Source of the DNA: Sphingomonas sp. 67-36
Lineage (GTDB): Bacteria > Pseudomonadota > Alphaproteobacteria > Sphingomonadales > Sphingomonadaceae
Length of the DNA: 64,000 nt
Assembly (NCBI GenBank): GCA_001897375.1
Contig: MKSU01000016.1
Coordinates: 213,178-277,177, forward strand
Direction: 5' to 3'
Shown: positions 9,333 to 19,780 of the stretch, piece after piece
Layout of the letters: every line of letters begins with the position of its first letter
How positions within the stretch are numbered: the first letter of the stretch is position 1
Made by a program: the position numbers and the translations under genes
Notes under the pieces: model-generated
Told to the model about the DNA's origin: nothing
Seen by the model: only the letters and a program-made list of their open reading frames with translations
Database searches by the model: none

Positions 9333-10055
9333 TCAATCCGCGTCGGCATCGAGCACGCGCGCCCAGCACATTATCGTGATCGATGCAGCACCGGCCGCGA
9401 GCAGTGTGGCGGTGGCTGCATTCGCCGTTGCGCCACTGGTATGCACGTCGTCGACCAGCACGATGTTGCGCCCCGCGATCCGATTCTTTCCTTCTTGCGC
9501 AACGCGGAACACACCACGCAATGCGGCGCGACGTTCGCGCGCGCCCAGCCCGCGCAGCATCGGCGTGGCGCGGAAGCGTTCGAGCGTCCGCTGCTCGACC
9601 GGCGTCGCGGTCATCCGCCCGAGCGCGACGGCGATCAGCCCCGCCTGATTGTAACCGCGCCGCCACAATCGCCAGCGATGCAGGGGCACCGGCACCAGCA
9701 GATCGGCCTCTGCCGGCATCAGCCGCGCCATCTGCCGCGCGGCCGTTTCGGCATAAGCGGTGCGCCCGGCATATTTGAGCTTCAGGGCCAGCGCGCGCGC
9801 CACCTCGCCGTAAGCAACCGCCGCGCGCACCCCGCGATGGCGCGGCGGGTCGGCCAGACATGCACCGCAACGGGCGTCGTCACCGCGCGCGAAGGCGAAT
9901 GGCGCGTTGCACGATGCGCACCACGGCGGACCGATGAAACGCAGGTTGCCCCAGCAATCCGCACAGAAACGATGATCGGCCGCGATCACCGCGCCGCATC
10001 CGGGGCAGCGCGGCGGCAACGCCAGTTTGAGCATCCGGCGCATCGTCTCGCGCAT
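9333..10055 (-). CDS. comF: ComF family protein (phosphoribosyltransferase-like)
   Basis: ComF proteins are linked to natural transformation and carry an N-terminal zinc finger and a C-terminal phosphoribosyltransferase fold. Here two CxxC pairs lie in the first part (PRCPGCG, FCADC) with further cysteines (CASC, CGAC). The PRPP-binding motif IVLVDDVHTSGAT lies near the C-terminus. I chose the ATG at 10055, preceded by AGGGGGAAAG; the longer open frame reaches 10193 but has no family similarity. It is divergent from the methyltransferase gene and lies 32 bases upstream of grxC. Confidence 0.9.
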   Translation of the reverse strand: MRETMRRMLKLALPPRCPGCGAVIAADHRFCADCWGNLRFIGPPWCASCNAPFAFARGDDARCGACLADPPRHRGVRAAVAYGEVARALALKLKYAGRTAYAETAARQMARLMPAEADLLVPVPLHRWRLWRRGYNQAGLIAVALGRMTATPVEQRTLERFRATPMLRGLGARERRAALRGVFRVAQEGKNRIAGRNIVLVDDVHTSGATANAATATLLAAGAASITIMCWARVLDADAD

Positions 10056-10137
10056 CTTTCCCCCTTTCGCGCCCTTGTCCCGTCGATCGGCGAAGGGCAC
10101 AAGCCGGCAATTCATCAGACAGGACCGATGAACGCTC

Positions 10138-10971
10138 ATGCGTCCGCCCGAAATCTTCGACCGTGCCGCGCGCCGGCTCCGCCGCGACCGCATCGCGGAT
10201 GCCTATCCCGCGCACGATTTCCTGCGCGCCGTGATGATCGAAGGGCTGCTGGACCGGCTGGCGAGCGTGAAGCGCGAGTTCCACGACGTGCTCGATCTGG
10301 GCAGCTTCGCCAGCGGCTTCGCGCTGCCCGGCGCGCGCATCGCGCAACTGGATGCGGGCCGTCGCTTCGCCGCGACGGCGGGAGGCGTCCAGGGCGACGA
10401 GGATCGCCTGCCGTTCCGCGACGAATCGTTCGACCTGATCGTATCGGCCGGCGTGCTCGACACGGTCAACGATCTGCCCGGCGCGCTGGCGCTGGCGCGG
10501 CGCGCCTTGCGGCCGGACGGGCTGTTCCTCGCCGCATTCACCGGCGCCGGCAGCCTTCCGACGCTCCGCGCCGTGCTGCGCGACGCGGAGGGCGATCGGC
10601 CCGCTCCGCGCATCCACCCGCAGATCGACGTGCGCGCGGCGGGCGACCTGCTGATGCGCGCCGGCTTCGCCTTGCCGGTGGCCGATATCGAGACGATCGA
10701 CGTGCGTTATGCGAGCTTCGGGCGGCTGCTCGACGACCTGCGCGGAATGGGCGCGGGCAATATCCTCGCCGAGCGCCGGGCCATGCGACGTGACGTCCTC
10801 GCCCGCGCAGCGGAAGGGTTCGTTGCCCGCGCGGACGCGGACGGGCGGACCACCGAGCGGTTCGCGATCCTTTATCTCACCGCCTGGGCGCCCTCGCCCG
10901 ACCAACCCCAGCCCGCTCGACGCGGCAGCGGGACAGCCTCACTGGCGGCCGCGATCGGCAAGAAGGTTTGA
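10138..10971 (+). CDS. Class I SAM-dependent methyltransferase (NDUFAF5/BioC-like)
   Basis: A 277-residue soluble methyltransferase. The N-terminus (IFDRAARRLRRDR) and a Rossmann core with a degenerate glycine motif (LDLGSFASG), an acidic residue after strand 2 and a PFRDESFDLIVSAGVL motif match the alphaproteobacterial relatives of NDUFAF5, the hydroxylase/methyltransferase-like assembly factor of complex I. Placement opposite comF is common in sphingomonads as I recall. The biochemical substrate is not known. It is the last chromosomal gene before the proposed element end at 11,098. Confidence 0.88.
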   Translation: MRPPEIFDRAARRLRRDRIADAYPAHDFLRAVMIEGLLDRLASVKREFHDVLDLGSFASGFALPGARIAQLDAGRRFAATAGGVQGDEDRLPFRDESFDLIVSAGVLDTVNDLPGALALARRALRPDGLFLAAFTGAGSLPTLRAVLRDAEGDRPAPRIHPQIDVRAAGDLLMRAGFALPVADIETIDVRYASFGRLLDDLRGMGAGNILAERRAMRRDVLARAAEGFVARADADGRTTERFAILYLTAWAPSPDQPQPARRGSGTASLAAAIGKKV

Positions 10972-11097
10972 GAAGGCGCTCCTGCTTTCGATCGCAGACT
11001 TAGTCATCGTTCACAAATCTTCCAGCGCGCCCATCAGGCGCGGGCGCCGAAACCTTAACGATAGGAAAAAAGCCACATTCCAGCGCCATCGGCGCGA

Positions 11098-11112
11098 TGG
11101 TGACCCCTACGG
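11098..11112. repeat. Proposed left attachment site (attL/R copy of the tRNA-Glu 3' end)
   Basis: The 15 bases TGGTGACCCCTACGG here are identical, in the same orientation, to 41,121-41,135, the 3' end of tRNA-Glu including encoded CCA. The core is also part of a local inverted repeat (GGTGACC at 11,099-11,105 with GGTCACC at 11,111-11,117). The surrounding 10,972-11,287 has no gene and becomes AT-rich just right of the repeat. A direct repeat of a tRNA 3' end at the far side of an integrase-bearing region is the standard mark of tRNA-targeted integration. Confidence 0.75.
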
Positions 11113-11173
11113 TCACCCGGCAATTGCGATAAGGTATTGATTAAACGTCGACAATTAATTTCGGTTCGGATTT

Positions 11174-11183
11174 TATACCATCA
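11174..11183 (+). repeat. TATACCATCA motif, possible integrase arm-type site (left end)
   Basis: TATACCATCA lies 61 bases inside the proposed left end. The identical 10-mer occurs at 40,998-41,007, inside the right end near the integrase gene. Tyrosine integrases bind repeated arm sites near both ends. Confidence 0.5.
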
Positions 11184-11287
11184 TAACTACCCACTGTCTA
11201 TTGGGATTGCGTGGGCCTAAATGATGTTGCTTGGGCGTAACGCACGGAGCGATAGCATCTGCTAACCCGAATATGCGAGGTTCCCCT

Positions 11288-12253
11288 TCACAGTTTGTCG
11301 ACATGGTCGCGCATGACGCAGCGAAAGCCGATATGGCTGGTCGGGGAATCGATCGGCTGGGGATGGCGCGCGGCGGGGCGGTAACGTTGGCAGTAATTGG
11401 CGGCGCAAAGGTGCGATCCGCCCTTCAACACCTTGCGCCCTATGCGGATGTCCGGGGTCGCCGGGTCGAAGCTGGCGGCGCGGGAGCCGCCGCGCGGATC
11501 GACTTCCGCGCCGCTGCAACAGGTCTTGTGTGGTTTAGCCGGATAGCGGGTCGCCCACCAGTCTGCGGTCCATTCCCAGACGTTGCCAATCATGTCGACC
11601 AGGCCATAGCCGTTGGCGGGATAGCTGCCGACTGGCGAGGTGCGCTCCCAGCCATCGAGCAGCAGATTGGCGAAGGGGAACAGCCCCTGCCAGTAATTGG
11701 CCAGCATCGCGCCGCCGGGCGCAAGCGTATCGCCCCAGGCATAATCGGCACCGTCGAGGCCGCCGCGCGCGGCATATTCCCATTCCGCCTCGGTGGGCAG
11801 TTCCTTCCCTGCCCAGCGGGCATAGGCTTCGGCGTCGGCATGGCTGACATGGACGACGGGATGGTCCTCCAGCCCGTCGAGCGCGCTGCCGGCGCCGAGC
11901 GGGTGGCGCCAGTCGGCCCCGGCGGCGAACGACCACCATTGCGAGGGATCGCTGGTATCGACCGGCGTCGCGGTGCGCTGGAACACCGCCGAGCCGGCAT
12001 AGGCCATGTCGGGTGGCATTCCGGGATAGTCCGCAGGGTCAGGCACGATCTCCGCGGTGGTGACGTGCCCGGTCGCGGCGACGAAGCGCGCGAAGTCGCG
12101 ATTGGTGACGGGCGCGCGATCGATCCGGAACGGATCGACGCGCACCTGCCGGCATGGCGCTTCCTCGGGATAGAAGCGTTCCGAGCCCATCGTGAAGACG
12201 CCGCCGGGCAAGTCCACCATGCCGCTTGCGGTGGCGTGCGAATGGCCGGTCAT
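11288..12253 (-). CDS. Formylglycine-generating enzyme (sulfatase-modifying factor)
   Basis: FGE oxidises the active-site cysteine of sulfatases to formylglycine, without which they are inactive. This 321-residue protein has the full FGE-sulfatase fold signature (LPGGVFTMGS near residue 15, ELPTEAEWEYAARGG at 151-165, GNVWEWTADWW at 223-233) and a C-terminal GFRCV. The two copper-binding catalytic cysteines of true FGEs are present as C283 and C288 (GGSHLCAANYCQRYR), so it is probably a real activase and not one of the many Cys-less paralogues. It ends the leftward Block A operon. A cysteine-type arylsulfatase with the CSPTR motif lies 7.5 kb away in the same element and is the obvious client. 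Confidence 0.92.
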   Translation of the reverse strand: MTGHSHATASGMVDLPGGVFTMGSERFYPEEAPCRQVRVDPFRIDRAPVTNRDFARFVAATGHVTTAEIVPDPADYPGMPPDMAYAGSAVFQRTATPVDTSDPSQWWSFAAGADWRHPLGAGSALDGLEDHPVVHVSHADAEAYARWAGKELPTEAEWEYAARGGLDGADYAWGDTLAPGGAMLANYWQGLFPFANLLLDGWERTSPVGSYPANGYGLVDMIGNVWEWTADWWATRYPAKPHKTCCSGAEVDPRGGSRAASFDPATPDIRIGRKVLKGGSHLCAANYCQRYRPAARHPQPIDSPTSHIGFRCVMRDHVDKL

Positions 12254-12359
12254 GGTTGCTCGGGTCGGCGGGTGGAGGTCGGGCCTGCCGCTGAAGTTCT
12301 TCCCCTCCGAATGTGCCTATCTCCCCGACGATTGTGGCGATGCGCCGGAAAAGCCCGGC

Positions 12360-12602
12360 TCATCGCTGGCGCAGCGGCCATAGATGCAGGAAGCCGAACA
12401 GCAGCGTCAACAGGAGGCTTGTCGCAGGGGACCCCGGATAGCGGCGGACATCGCGGAACATCACCATCGCTTCCAACAGATGCGCGCCCAGGAGAATACC
12501 CGCCACATAGCGCAGCGGCGTAGCGAACGGCAGCACGGTGAAGAGGCTCGCGAATGCCAGAGCATATATCAACAGGCACAAAGCCTTGAGGATCTTTGTC
12601 AT
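12360..12602 (-). CDS. DUF1145 family small membrane protein
   Basis: An 80-residue protein with two or three hydrophobic segments (about 5-24, 30-45 and 58-75) and short charged loops, matching the DUF1145/YhhL type of inner-membrane protein. AAGGAG stands 11 bases before the ATG at 12602. It lies between the acyl-CoA dehydrogenase and FGE genes in the leftward operon. Function unknown. Confidence 0.7.
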   Translation of the reverse strand: MTKILKALCLLIYALAFASLFTVLPFATPLRYVAGILLGAHLLEAMVMFRDVRRYPGSPATSLLLTLLFGFLHLWPLRQR

Positions 12603-12646
12603 GGCGAATTGCGCTCCTTATAGAATACGGCACCCGGCGGGCGCGT

Positions 12647-14386
12647 TCACACGCTCGCCAGTTCCTCTGCGTCGAGCCGATAGAGCAACGAGGCGCCGGC
12701 GATCGCGCCGGCCTTGAGACCCTGCGCCTCCGTGACCAGCGTATCGAGGAAATAGCGGGCGACGACCGGCTTGGTTCTCGCCACCGCCCCGCCCGACCTG
12801 TCCGCGAGCCGCGCCTGATGCAGCAACTGCCATCCGGCCACCGCCACGGCGCACATCGTCAGGAACGGGACCGAACCGGCGAGGCGGTCGTCGAGGCTCG
12901 CCCTGGCCAGCATCCAGATGGGGGTCTCGGCGCAATCGTGCGCGAGGGCGGCCAGCGCCGGCTCGGCCGTGGCGTCGCGCTCGATCTCGGCCATCAGTGC
13001 CAGCAGCGTTTCGCCGCCGTCCATGCCGAGCTTGCGGGTGACGAGGTCGGCGGCCTGGATGCCGTTGGTGCCCTCGTAAATCGGGGTAATGCGCGCGTCG
13101 CGGTAATGCTGGGCCGCGCCGGTTTCCTCGATGAAGCCCATGCCGCCATGCACCTGCACGCCGAGGCTCGCCACCTCGCAGCCCGCGTCGGTGCCCCATG
13201 CCTTGACCATCGGCACAAGAAGGTCGGCGCGCTTCCTCGCGACATCATCGCCCAACGCGGCGCGGTCGATCCGGCCGGCCGTGTAATAGAGCAACGCTCG
13301 CGCGCCTTCGGTCAGCGCGCGCATCCGTAGCAACATGCGGCGTACATCGGGATGCTCGATGATCGCGACGGGCGCCTTGTCCGCCGCGCCGGCGCGGGGC
13401 GACTGGACGCGTTCCCGCGCATAGGCCGCCGCTTTCTGGAACGCCGCCTCCGCGACCATGACGCCCTGCGCCCCGACATTGATCCGCGCCGAGTTCATCA
13501 TCGTGAACATGCATTTGAGACCATCATTCTCGGCACCGATCAGTTCGCCGATGCAGGCGTCCTCGTCGCCATAGCTCATCGTGCAGGTGGGCGAGGCATG
13601 GATGCCCAGCTTATGCTCAAGCCCGACGACCTTGAGATCGTTGCGCGGCCCCAATGCGCCGTCCGCACCGACGAGGAACTTCGGCACCACGAACAGCGAG
13701 ATGCCGCGCGATCCGGCCGGCGCGCCGGGCGTGCGGGCCAGCACGAGGTGGACGATGTTGCCGGCCAGATCGTGCTCGCCCCAAGTGATGAAGATCTTGG
13801 TGCCCCTTATCCGGTATTTGCCGGCGTGTGGCCCGTCCGCGATCGGCGTTGCGGTGGCGCGTAGCGCGCCGACGTCCGATCCGGCCTGCGGTTCGGTCAG
13901 GTTCATCGTGCCGGGCCATTCGCCGCTGATCAGCCGGGGCAGATAGAGCGCCTTCTGCGCCGCGCTGCCGTGCCGTTCGATCGCCTCGATCGCGCCGACA
14001 GTCAGCATCGGCAGCAGCGAGAAGGCCATGTTCGCCGCGCCGAGATTCTCCAGCACGCAGACCGCGAGCGAGAAGGGCAGCCCTTGCCCGCCATGTTCCT
14101 CTGCGCCCGCCACCGCGTTCCAGCCCTGCTCGACATAGGCGCGATAGGCTGCGGCATAGCCGTCGGGCAACGTCACCGCGCCATCGGCCAGCCGCGCGCC
14201 CTCGATATCGCCGACGCGCGCCAGCGGCGCAAATTCCCCGGCGGCGAACGCGCCGATCCCCTCGACGATCGCCGTCACCATGTCCGCGTCGGCGGCGGCG
14301 AAGCGCTCGCTGGCGGCGAGTTCGGCGATCCCGGCGTTCACCTGAAGAGCGAACACCTGCTCGGCGACGGGCGGCGTATATGACAT
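12647..14386 (-). CDS. Acyl-CoA dehydrogenase
   Basis: A 579-residue FAD enzyme that introduces an alpha,beta double bond into an acyl-CoA. Its length and layout (extra N-terminal region, central LTEPQAGSDVGALRATA flavin/substrate segment, C-terminal extension after residue about 450) match the larger DmdC/FadE-like branch. The motif PIYEGTNGIQAADLV carries the usual catalytic glutamate. The frame is open to 14500, but the ATG at 14386 has AAGGA upstream and matches the family N-terminus (MSYTPP). It is 14 bases downstream of the acyl-CoA ligase, so the two probably act in sequence on one acid. The substrate is unknown. Confidence 0.92.
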   Translation of the reverse strand: MSYTPPVAEQVFALQVNAGIAELAASERFAAADADMVTAIVEGIGAFAAGEFAPLARVGDIEGARLADGAVTLPDGYAAAYRAYVEQGWNAVAGAEEHGGQGLPFSLAVCVLENLGAANMAFSLLPMLTVGAIEAIERHGSAAQKALYLPRLISGEWPGTMNLTEPQAGSDVGALRATATPIADGPHAGKYRIRGTKIFITWGEHDLAGNIVHLVLARTPGAPAGSRGISLFVVPKFLVGADGALGPRNDLKVVGLEHKLGIHASPTCTMSYGDEDACIGELIGAENDGLKCMFTMMNSARINVGAQGVMVAEAAFQKAAAYARERVQSPRAGAADKAPVAIIEHPDVRRMLLRMRALTEGARALLYYTAGRIDRAALGDDVARKRADLLVPMVKAWGTDAGCEVASLGVQVHGGMGFIEETGAAQHYRDARITPIYEGTNGIQAADLVTRKLGMDGGETLLALMAEIERDATAEPALAALAHDCAETPIWMLARASLDDRLAGSVPFLTMCAVAVAGWQLLHQARLADRSGGAVARTKPVVARYFLDTLVTEAQGLKAGAIAGASLLYRLDAEELASV

Positions 14387-14400
14387 CGAAAGATCCTTGT

Positions 14401-15999
<1,599 letters not shown>

Positions 16000-16024
16000 A
16001 AGCGAGTCTCCCGATCGATCCGGA

Positions 16025-18394
16025 TCAGAACCGGAAGCCCGCCGCCAGGCCGTAGGTGCGCGGTTCCATCGAGGCGATGCGCACGCCGGTGCTGCCCGGA
16101 AAGACCGCGTTGTTCATGCCGAGCTGCGCGCCGAGCACCTGATAGCTGGCGAGATTGAGGTTGTAGCTGTTGGTGAGGTTGCGGCCGAACACCGAGAGCG
16201 ACCAACGATCGCCGGGGCCGTGGACGGTGAACCGCGCGCCGAGCATGGCATAGCCGTCGGCAAGGGTCTGCGGGTTGGCGTCGGTTACGCTGCCGACATA
16301 TTGGTCGCTGATGAACGAGAGGTTGGCATTGAGCGCCCAACCGAGCCCGCCGGAGCCGAGATCGCCCGACCAGTCGAGCGCGACATTGCCCATCCATTTC
16401 GGCGAATAAGTGTTGGGCTTGCCCTTCAGGTCCTGCGTGCCGCCGAGGCCGGGCAGCCCGGAGGCGTCGGGATAGGAGGTGAATGCCGAATCGAGATAGG
16501 CGAGCGAACCCGTCACCGAGAAATGGCGCGTCGGCGCCATCACCATATCGTATTCGAAGCCCTGCTGGCGCAGATTGCCGGCATTGCGGACGGTGAAGCT
16601 GAGGCCGTCGAATGCGCGGTCCTGAAAGCCGCTCACGTCCATCCGGTACAGGGTCAGATTGGCCTTGAGCGTATTGTCGAGCCAGCTCGATTTGACGCCC
16701 AGTTCATAATCCGCGACCGTCTCGCGTCCGAACACGCGCTGGGTCGAGATGAGGTTACCCTGCGCGTCGAAGGTCGAGAGCGCGGGCGTGCCGCCGCCCG
16801 AATTGTAGCCGCCCGATTTGTAGCCGGTCGAATAATTGGCGAACAGCATCAGGTCGCGGGTCGGCTTGTAGTTGAGACTGACGCGATAGGTGAATCGACT
16901 CTCGTTGAGGCTGGGGAAGGTCAGCGCCTCGGGCGCGCGCAGCGCGGTGGTGAAGGGGCTGGAGGTCTGATCGTAGGTGCCGTGCTTGCGGTCGTTGGTC
17001 CAGCGGCCGCCGAGCGTCAGGGTCAGTTGGTCGGAGAGGTGGACGTTGCCCTGGCCGTAGACCGCGATGCTCCTCACGTTCTGGAACACGGACTGATCCG
17101 TCGCCGCGACTCCGCCGGTGCTGGCGTAATAACCCGCGCAGGCGGTGCGCGCCGGGCCGGCGGGGACGATCAGGCCGCAGAAATCCTTGCCGAGGTTGAG
17201 CACCTCGCCCAGCCGGAAATCCTCCTCGAAATAATAGAGGCCGCCGACCATGTCGAACCGGCCGCCGAGCCATTCGCGCTCGGGCGAGATGAATTGCAGT
17301 TCGTGGTTCTGGCTCTTCGAATCGAACAGGCTGCGCCGCGACGCGACCGAAACCGGCATATAAAGCACGTCGCCGTCGAGCTGATCGTTCTTCCACCCGC
17401 GATAGCTGTCGATCAGGCGAAGCGTCGAACCGCCCAGCGCGAGCGAGGCGGTGCTCGACACGCCCCAATTCGTATCCTTGAGGCCCGAGTCAACCGACTG
17501 GTTCATGATCCGGTCCGTCGGATTGAGATCCGGCCCGCCGTTGAGAGCGGCCTTGATGAAGGCAAGCTGGGCGGGGCCGACCGAGGTGGGATCGAATTCG
17601 GCAGACAGCACGCCATCGCCGTCCATTTTCGAATAATCGGCGCGGACCAGCCATTCGAGATTGCCCAGCTCGGCCTTGACCGTGCCGCGCAGCGCGACAT
17701 CGTCCGAGCCGCCGTAATATTTGCCGTCGAGCTTGTTGAACCACGGCCCGCGATACCATTGGCTCATGCCGGCGAGCCGCACCGAGACCTTCTCGCCGAC
17801 CGGCGCGTTGATGTAGCCGGACAGCTTGTAGCGGTCGAACGAGCCCATTTCGCCATCGATCTCGCCCGAAAATTCGTGGCGCGGCTGCGCGGTATGCAGC
17901 GACAGCGCGCCGACGCTGGCGTTCCGCCCGAACAAGGTGCCCTGTGGGCCGCGCAGCACCTCGACCCCCTCCATGTCGAGGAACGCGCCGAGTAGCGCGC
18001 CCGAGCGCGGCACGTAGATGCCGTCGACGAACGTCGCCACCGACGGCTCGATCAGTGTGTTGCCGAACGCGCCGACGCCGCGGATGTTGATCCGCGTCGT
18101 CGCGGTCGAGGACGAGCGGACCGACTGGAAATTCGGCGCGACGCGCCCGAGGTCGAGCACGGTGACGACGTTGGCTTTCTCCAGCGTCTCGCCCTGGAAC
18201 GCGGCGATCGAGACCGGTACGCTCTGCACGTTCTCGGCGCGCTTCTGCGCGGTGACGATGATGTCGCCACTGGCGGCGGCGTCGGCAGCAGGCTGCGCGG
18301 TCGCGGCATCCTGCGCCAGCGCCGGGCGGGCTGCGAGAGCCGATGCGAGAGCCAAAAGGCTGATGCGCACGGGCGCGCTGTGGATCGAAGCCAT
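16025..18394 (-). CDS. TonB-dependent outer-membrane receptor (Block A)
   Basis: A 789-residue receptor: signal peptide of about 27 residues ending ARPALAQ, TonB-box-like DIIVTAQKRAENVQSVPVSI, plug domain with VEVLRGPQGTLFGRNA, beta-barrel, and C-terminal phenylalanine (AGFRF). The ATG at 18394 is preceded by GGGGAGG six bases upstream, and the frame is open to 18508 without signal-peptide character. It is the first gene of the leftward operon with acyl-CoA ligase, acyl-CoA dehydrogenase, DUF1145 and FGE, and is divergent from an AraC-type regulator. The family (often annotated as OMF-type receptor in sphingomonads) takes up aromatic, steroid-like or other organic compounds as well as iron chelates. 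Here co-transcription with acyl activation favours an organic acid or ester. Confidence 0.93.
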   Translation of the reverse strand: MASIHSAPVRISLLALASALAARPALAQDAATAQPAADAAASGDIIVTAQKRAENVQSVPVSIAAFQGETLEKANVVTVLDLGRVAPNFQSVRSSSTATTRINIRGVGAFGNTLIEPSVATFVDGIYVPRSGALLGAFLDMEGVEVLRGPQGTLFGRNASVGALSLHTAQPRHEFSGEIDGEMGSFDRYKLSGYINAPVGEKVSVRLAGMSQWYRGPWFNKLDGKYYGGSDDVALRGTVKAELGNLEWLVRADYSKMDGDGVLSAEFDPTSVGPAQLAFIKAALNGGPDLNPTDRIMNQSVDSGLKDTNWGVSSTASLALGGSTLRLIDSYRGWKNDQLDGDVLYMPVSVASRRSLFDSKSQNHELQFISPEREWLGGRFDMVGGLYYFEEDFRLGEVLNLGKDFCGLIVPAGPARTACAGYYASTGGVAATDQSVFQNVRSIAVYGQGNVHLSDQLTLTLGGRWTNDRKHGTYDQTSSPFTTALRAPEALTFPSLNESRFTYRVSLNYKPTRDLMLFANYSTGYKSGGYNSGGGTPALSTFDAQGNLISTQRVFGRETVADYELGVKSSWLDNTLKANLTLYRMDVSGFQDRAFDGLSFTVRNAGNLRQQGFEYDMVMAPTRHFSVTGSLAYLDSAFTSYPDASGLPGLGGTQDLKGKPNTYSPKWMGNVALDWSGDLGSGGLGWALNANLSFISDQYVGSVTDANPQTLADGYAMLGARFTVHGPGDRWSLSVFGRNLTNSYNLNLASYQVLGAQLGMNNAVFPGSTGVRIASMEPRTYGLAAGFRF

Positions 18395-18638
18395 GACAAA
18401 CCTCCCCTTTTGTCGATCATATTCTTGAATTGAGGGCCGACGGCGCAATCGGCGATCCGCGCCATCGCGGCTGACCTTCGTGGTTTGCCGATGCCGCCCC
18501 AATACCACCCGGCTAGGGCATCCCTTGCAACGTGACTTAACTTATCGCGCCAGATTTCTTTCTTTTCCCGCCATTCTCGGATAATCTTGCGATGCGCCGC
18601 CGGGGAATGGCCCGGACGCGCCGGGGAGGGAGCGGCCG

Positions 18639-19643
18639 GTGAACAGCGATCTAAGCGGCATCGTGTTGATCGGCGCGGATACGCTGGTCGGCGAACTGGG
18701 CGGCGACCTCGCGGCGCTCAAGGCCGAGGCGGGGCTGCCTGCGGCAACCTTTGACGATCCCGATGCCACCATACCGGCGGAAGCCGCCTTGCGCTTCTTC
18801 GAGCTGGCGGCGGAGCGGCTGGATTGTGCCGATTTCGGCCTGCGCCTCGCGCAGCGGCAGGATCTTGCTGTGCTCGGCCCGCTCTATCTGATGATGCTGA
18901 CCACCGCGACGGTCGGCGATGCGCTGCAGATGCTCGCGCAATATCTAAGGCTGCATTCGAGCAGCCTCGTCGTCGGGATCACGCGCAACCGCGAAGGCGC
19001 GCTGATCGATTACGCGATCAGCTTCAGCCACCGGCATGATGACCGCCAGGTGATCGAGCTGGGCGTGGCGCTGGTGACGGCATTCGTCCGGTCGTGGGCG
19101 GGGCCGGACTGGATGCCGCCCTATGCCCAGTTCCGTCACAGCGCGCCGCCGTCGCTCGCACTGCACCGCCGAGTGTTCGGAGAGGAGATCGCGTTCGAGC
19201 AGGAGCGCAACGCTGTCTGCGTGGATGCCGCGGCCTTGCGGATTCCGCTGCAATCGCCGGGCGCGGAGGCGCGCAAACTCGCGATTCGCATGATCCGCCG
19301 CCGCGACGCGCTTGACGGCGGCGCGCTGATGCCACGTGCCGAAGCGGCGATTCGCGCGAGGATCGCCTACGGCCAGCCCTGCTCGGTCGAGGCGATCGCC
19401 GGCGCGCTCGGCTACAGCGTCCGCAGCCTCCAGCGCGGGCTGGCGGCGGCGGGCAGCGGTTTCGAGGACATGCGCGACGCGGTGCGCGCCGACCTTGCCC
19501 GCAAATATCTGCTGCAATCGCATGTGTCGCTGGCCGAAATCGCCGACATGCTTGGCTATGCGCAGCCCAGCGCGCTGACCCGAGCATTCCGCCGCTGGCA
19601 CGGCGTCTCGCCGCTGCGCTACCGCCGCGACGCGGGGCGATAG
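18639..19643 (+). CDS. AraC family transcriptional regulator (OruR-type)
   Basis: A 334-residue regulator: an N-terminal arabinose-binding-like ligand domain of the OruR/ArgR-type (about 1-210) and a C-terminal double helix-turn-helix (about 240-334; SVEAIAGALGYSVRSLQR and SLAEIADMLGYAQPSALTRAF). The start is the GTG at 18639 with GGGGAGGGAG upstream. It is divergent from the TonB receptor operon, with 244 bases between the two starts, and is followed 137 bases later by the sulfatase gene on its own strand. It is the probable local regulator of Block A. The inducer is unknown. Confidence 0.92.
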   Translation: MNSDLSGIVLIGADTLVGELGGDLAALKAEAGLPAATFDDPDATIPAEAALRFFELAAERLDCADFGLRLAQRQDLAVLGPLYLMMLTTATVGDALQMLAQYLRLHSSSLVVGITRNREGALIDYAISFSHRHDDRQVIELGVALVTAFVRSWAGPDWMPPYAQFRHSAPPSLALHRRVFGEEIAFEQERNAVCVDAAALRIPLQSPGAEARKLAIRMIRRRDALDGGALMPRAEAAIRARIAYGQPCSVEAIAGALGYSVRSLQRGLAAAGSGFEDMRDAVRADLARKYLLQSHVSLAEIADMLGYAQPSALTRAFRRWHGVSPLRYRRDAGR

Positions 19644-19780
19644 ATGAGTTGACGATCCCCTAAAGACGGATTTCGCAATGGCGCGTAAAGATAATTCCTT
19701 GGCGTGCCGAGGCAATATCAGAGCCATCTCCCGATGTAGAGAGGCGGATAATGGCGCTGAGACCGTGAAGGGGAACGAGG

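Noticed and set aside
11099..11117. GGTGACC...GGTCACC read as a terminator hairpin
   Set aside because: The stem is only 7 bp and no T run follows; the match to the tRNA-Glu end explains the left arm better.
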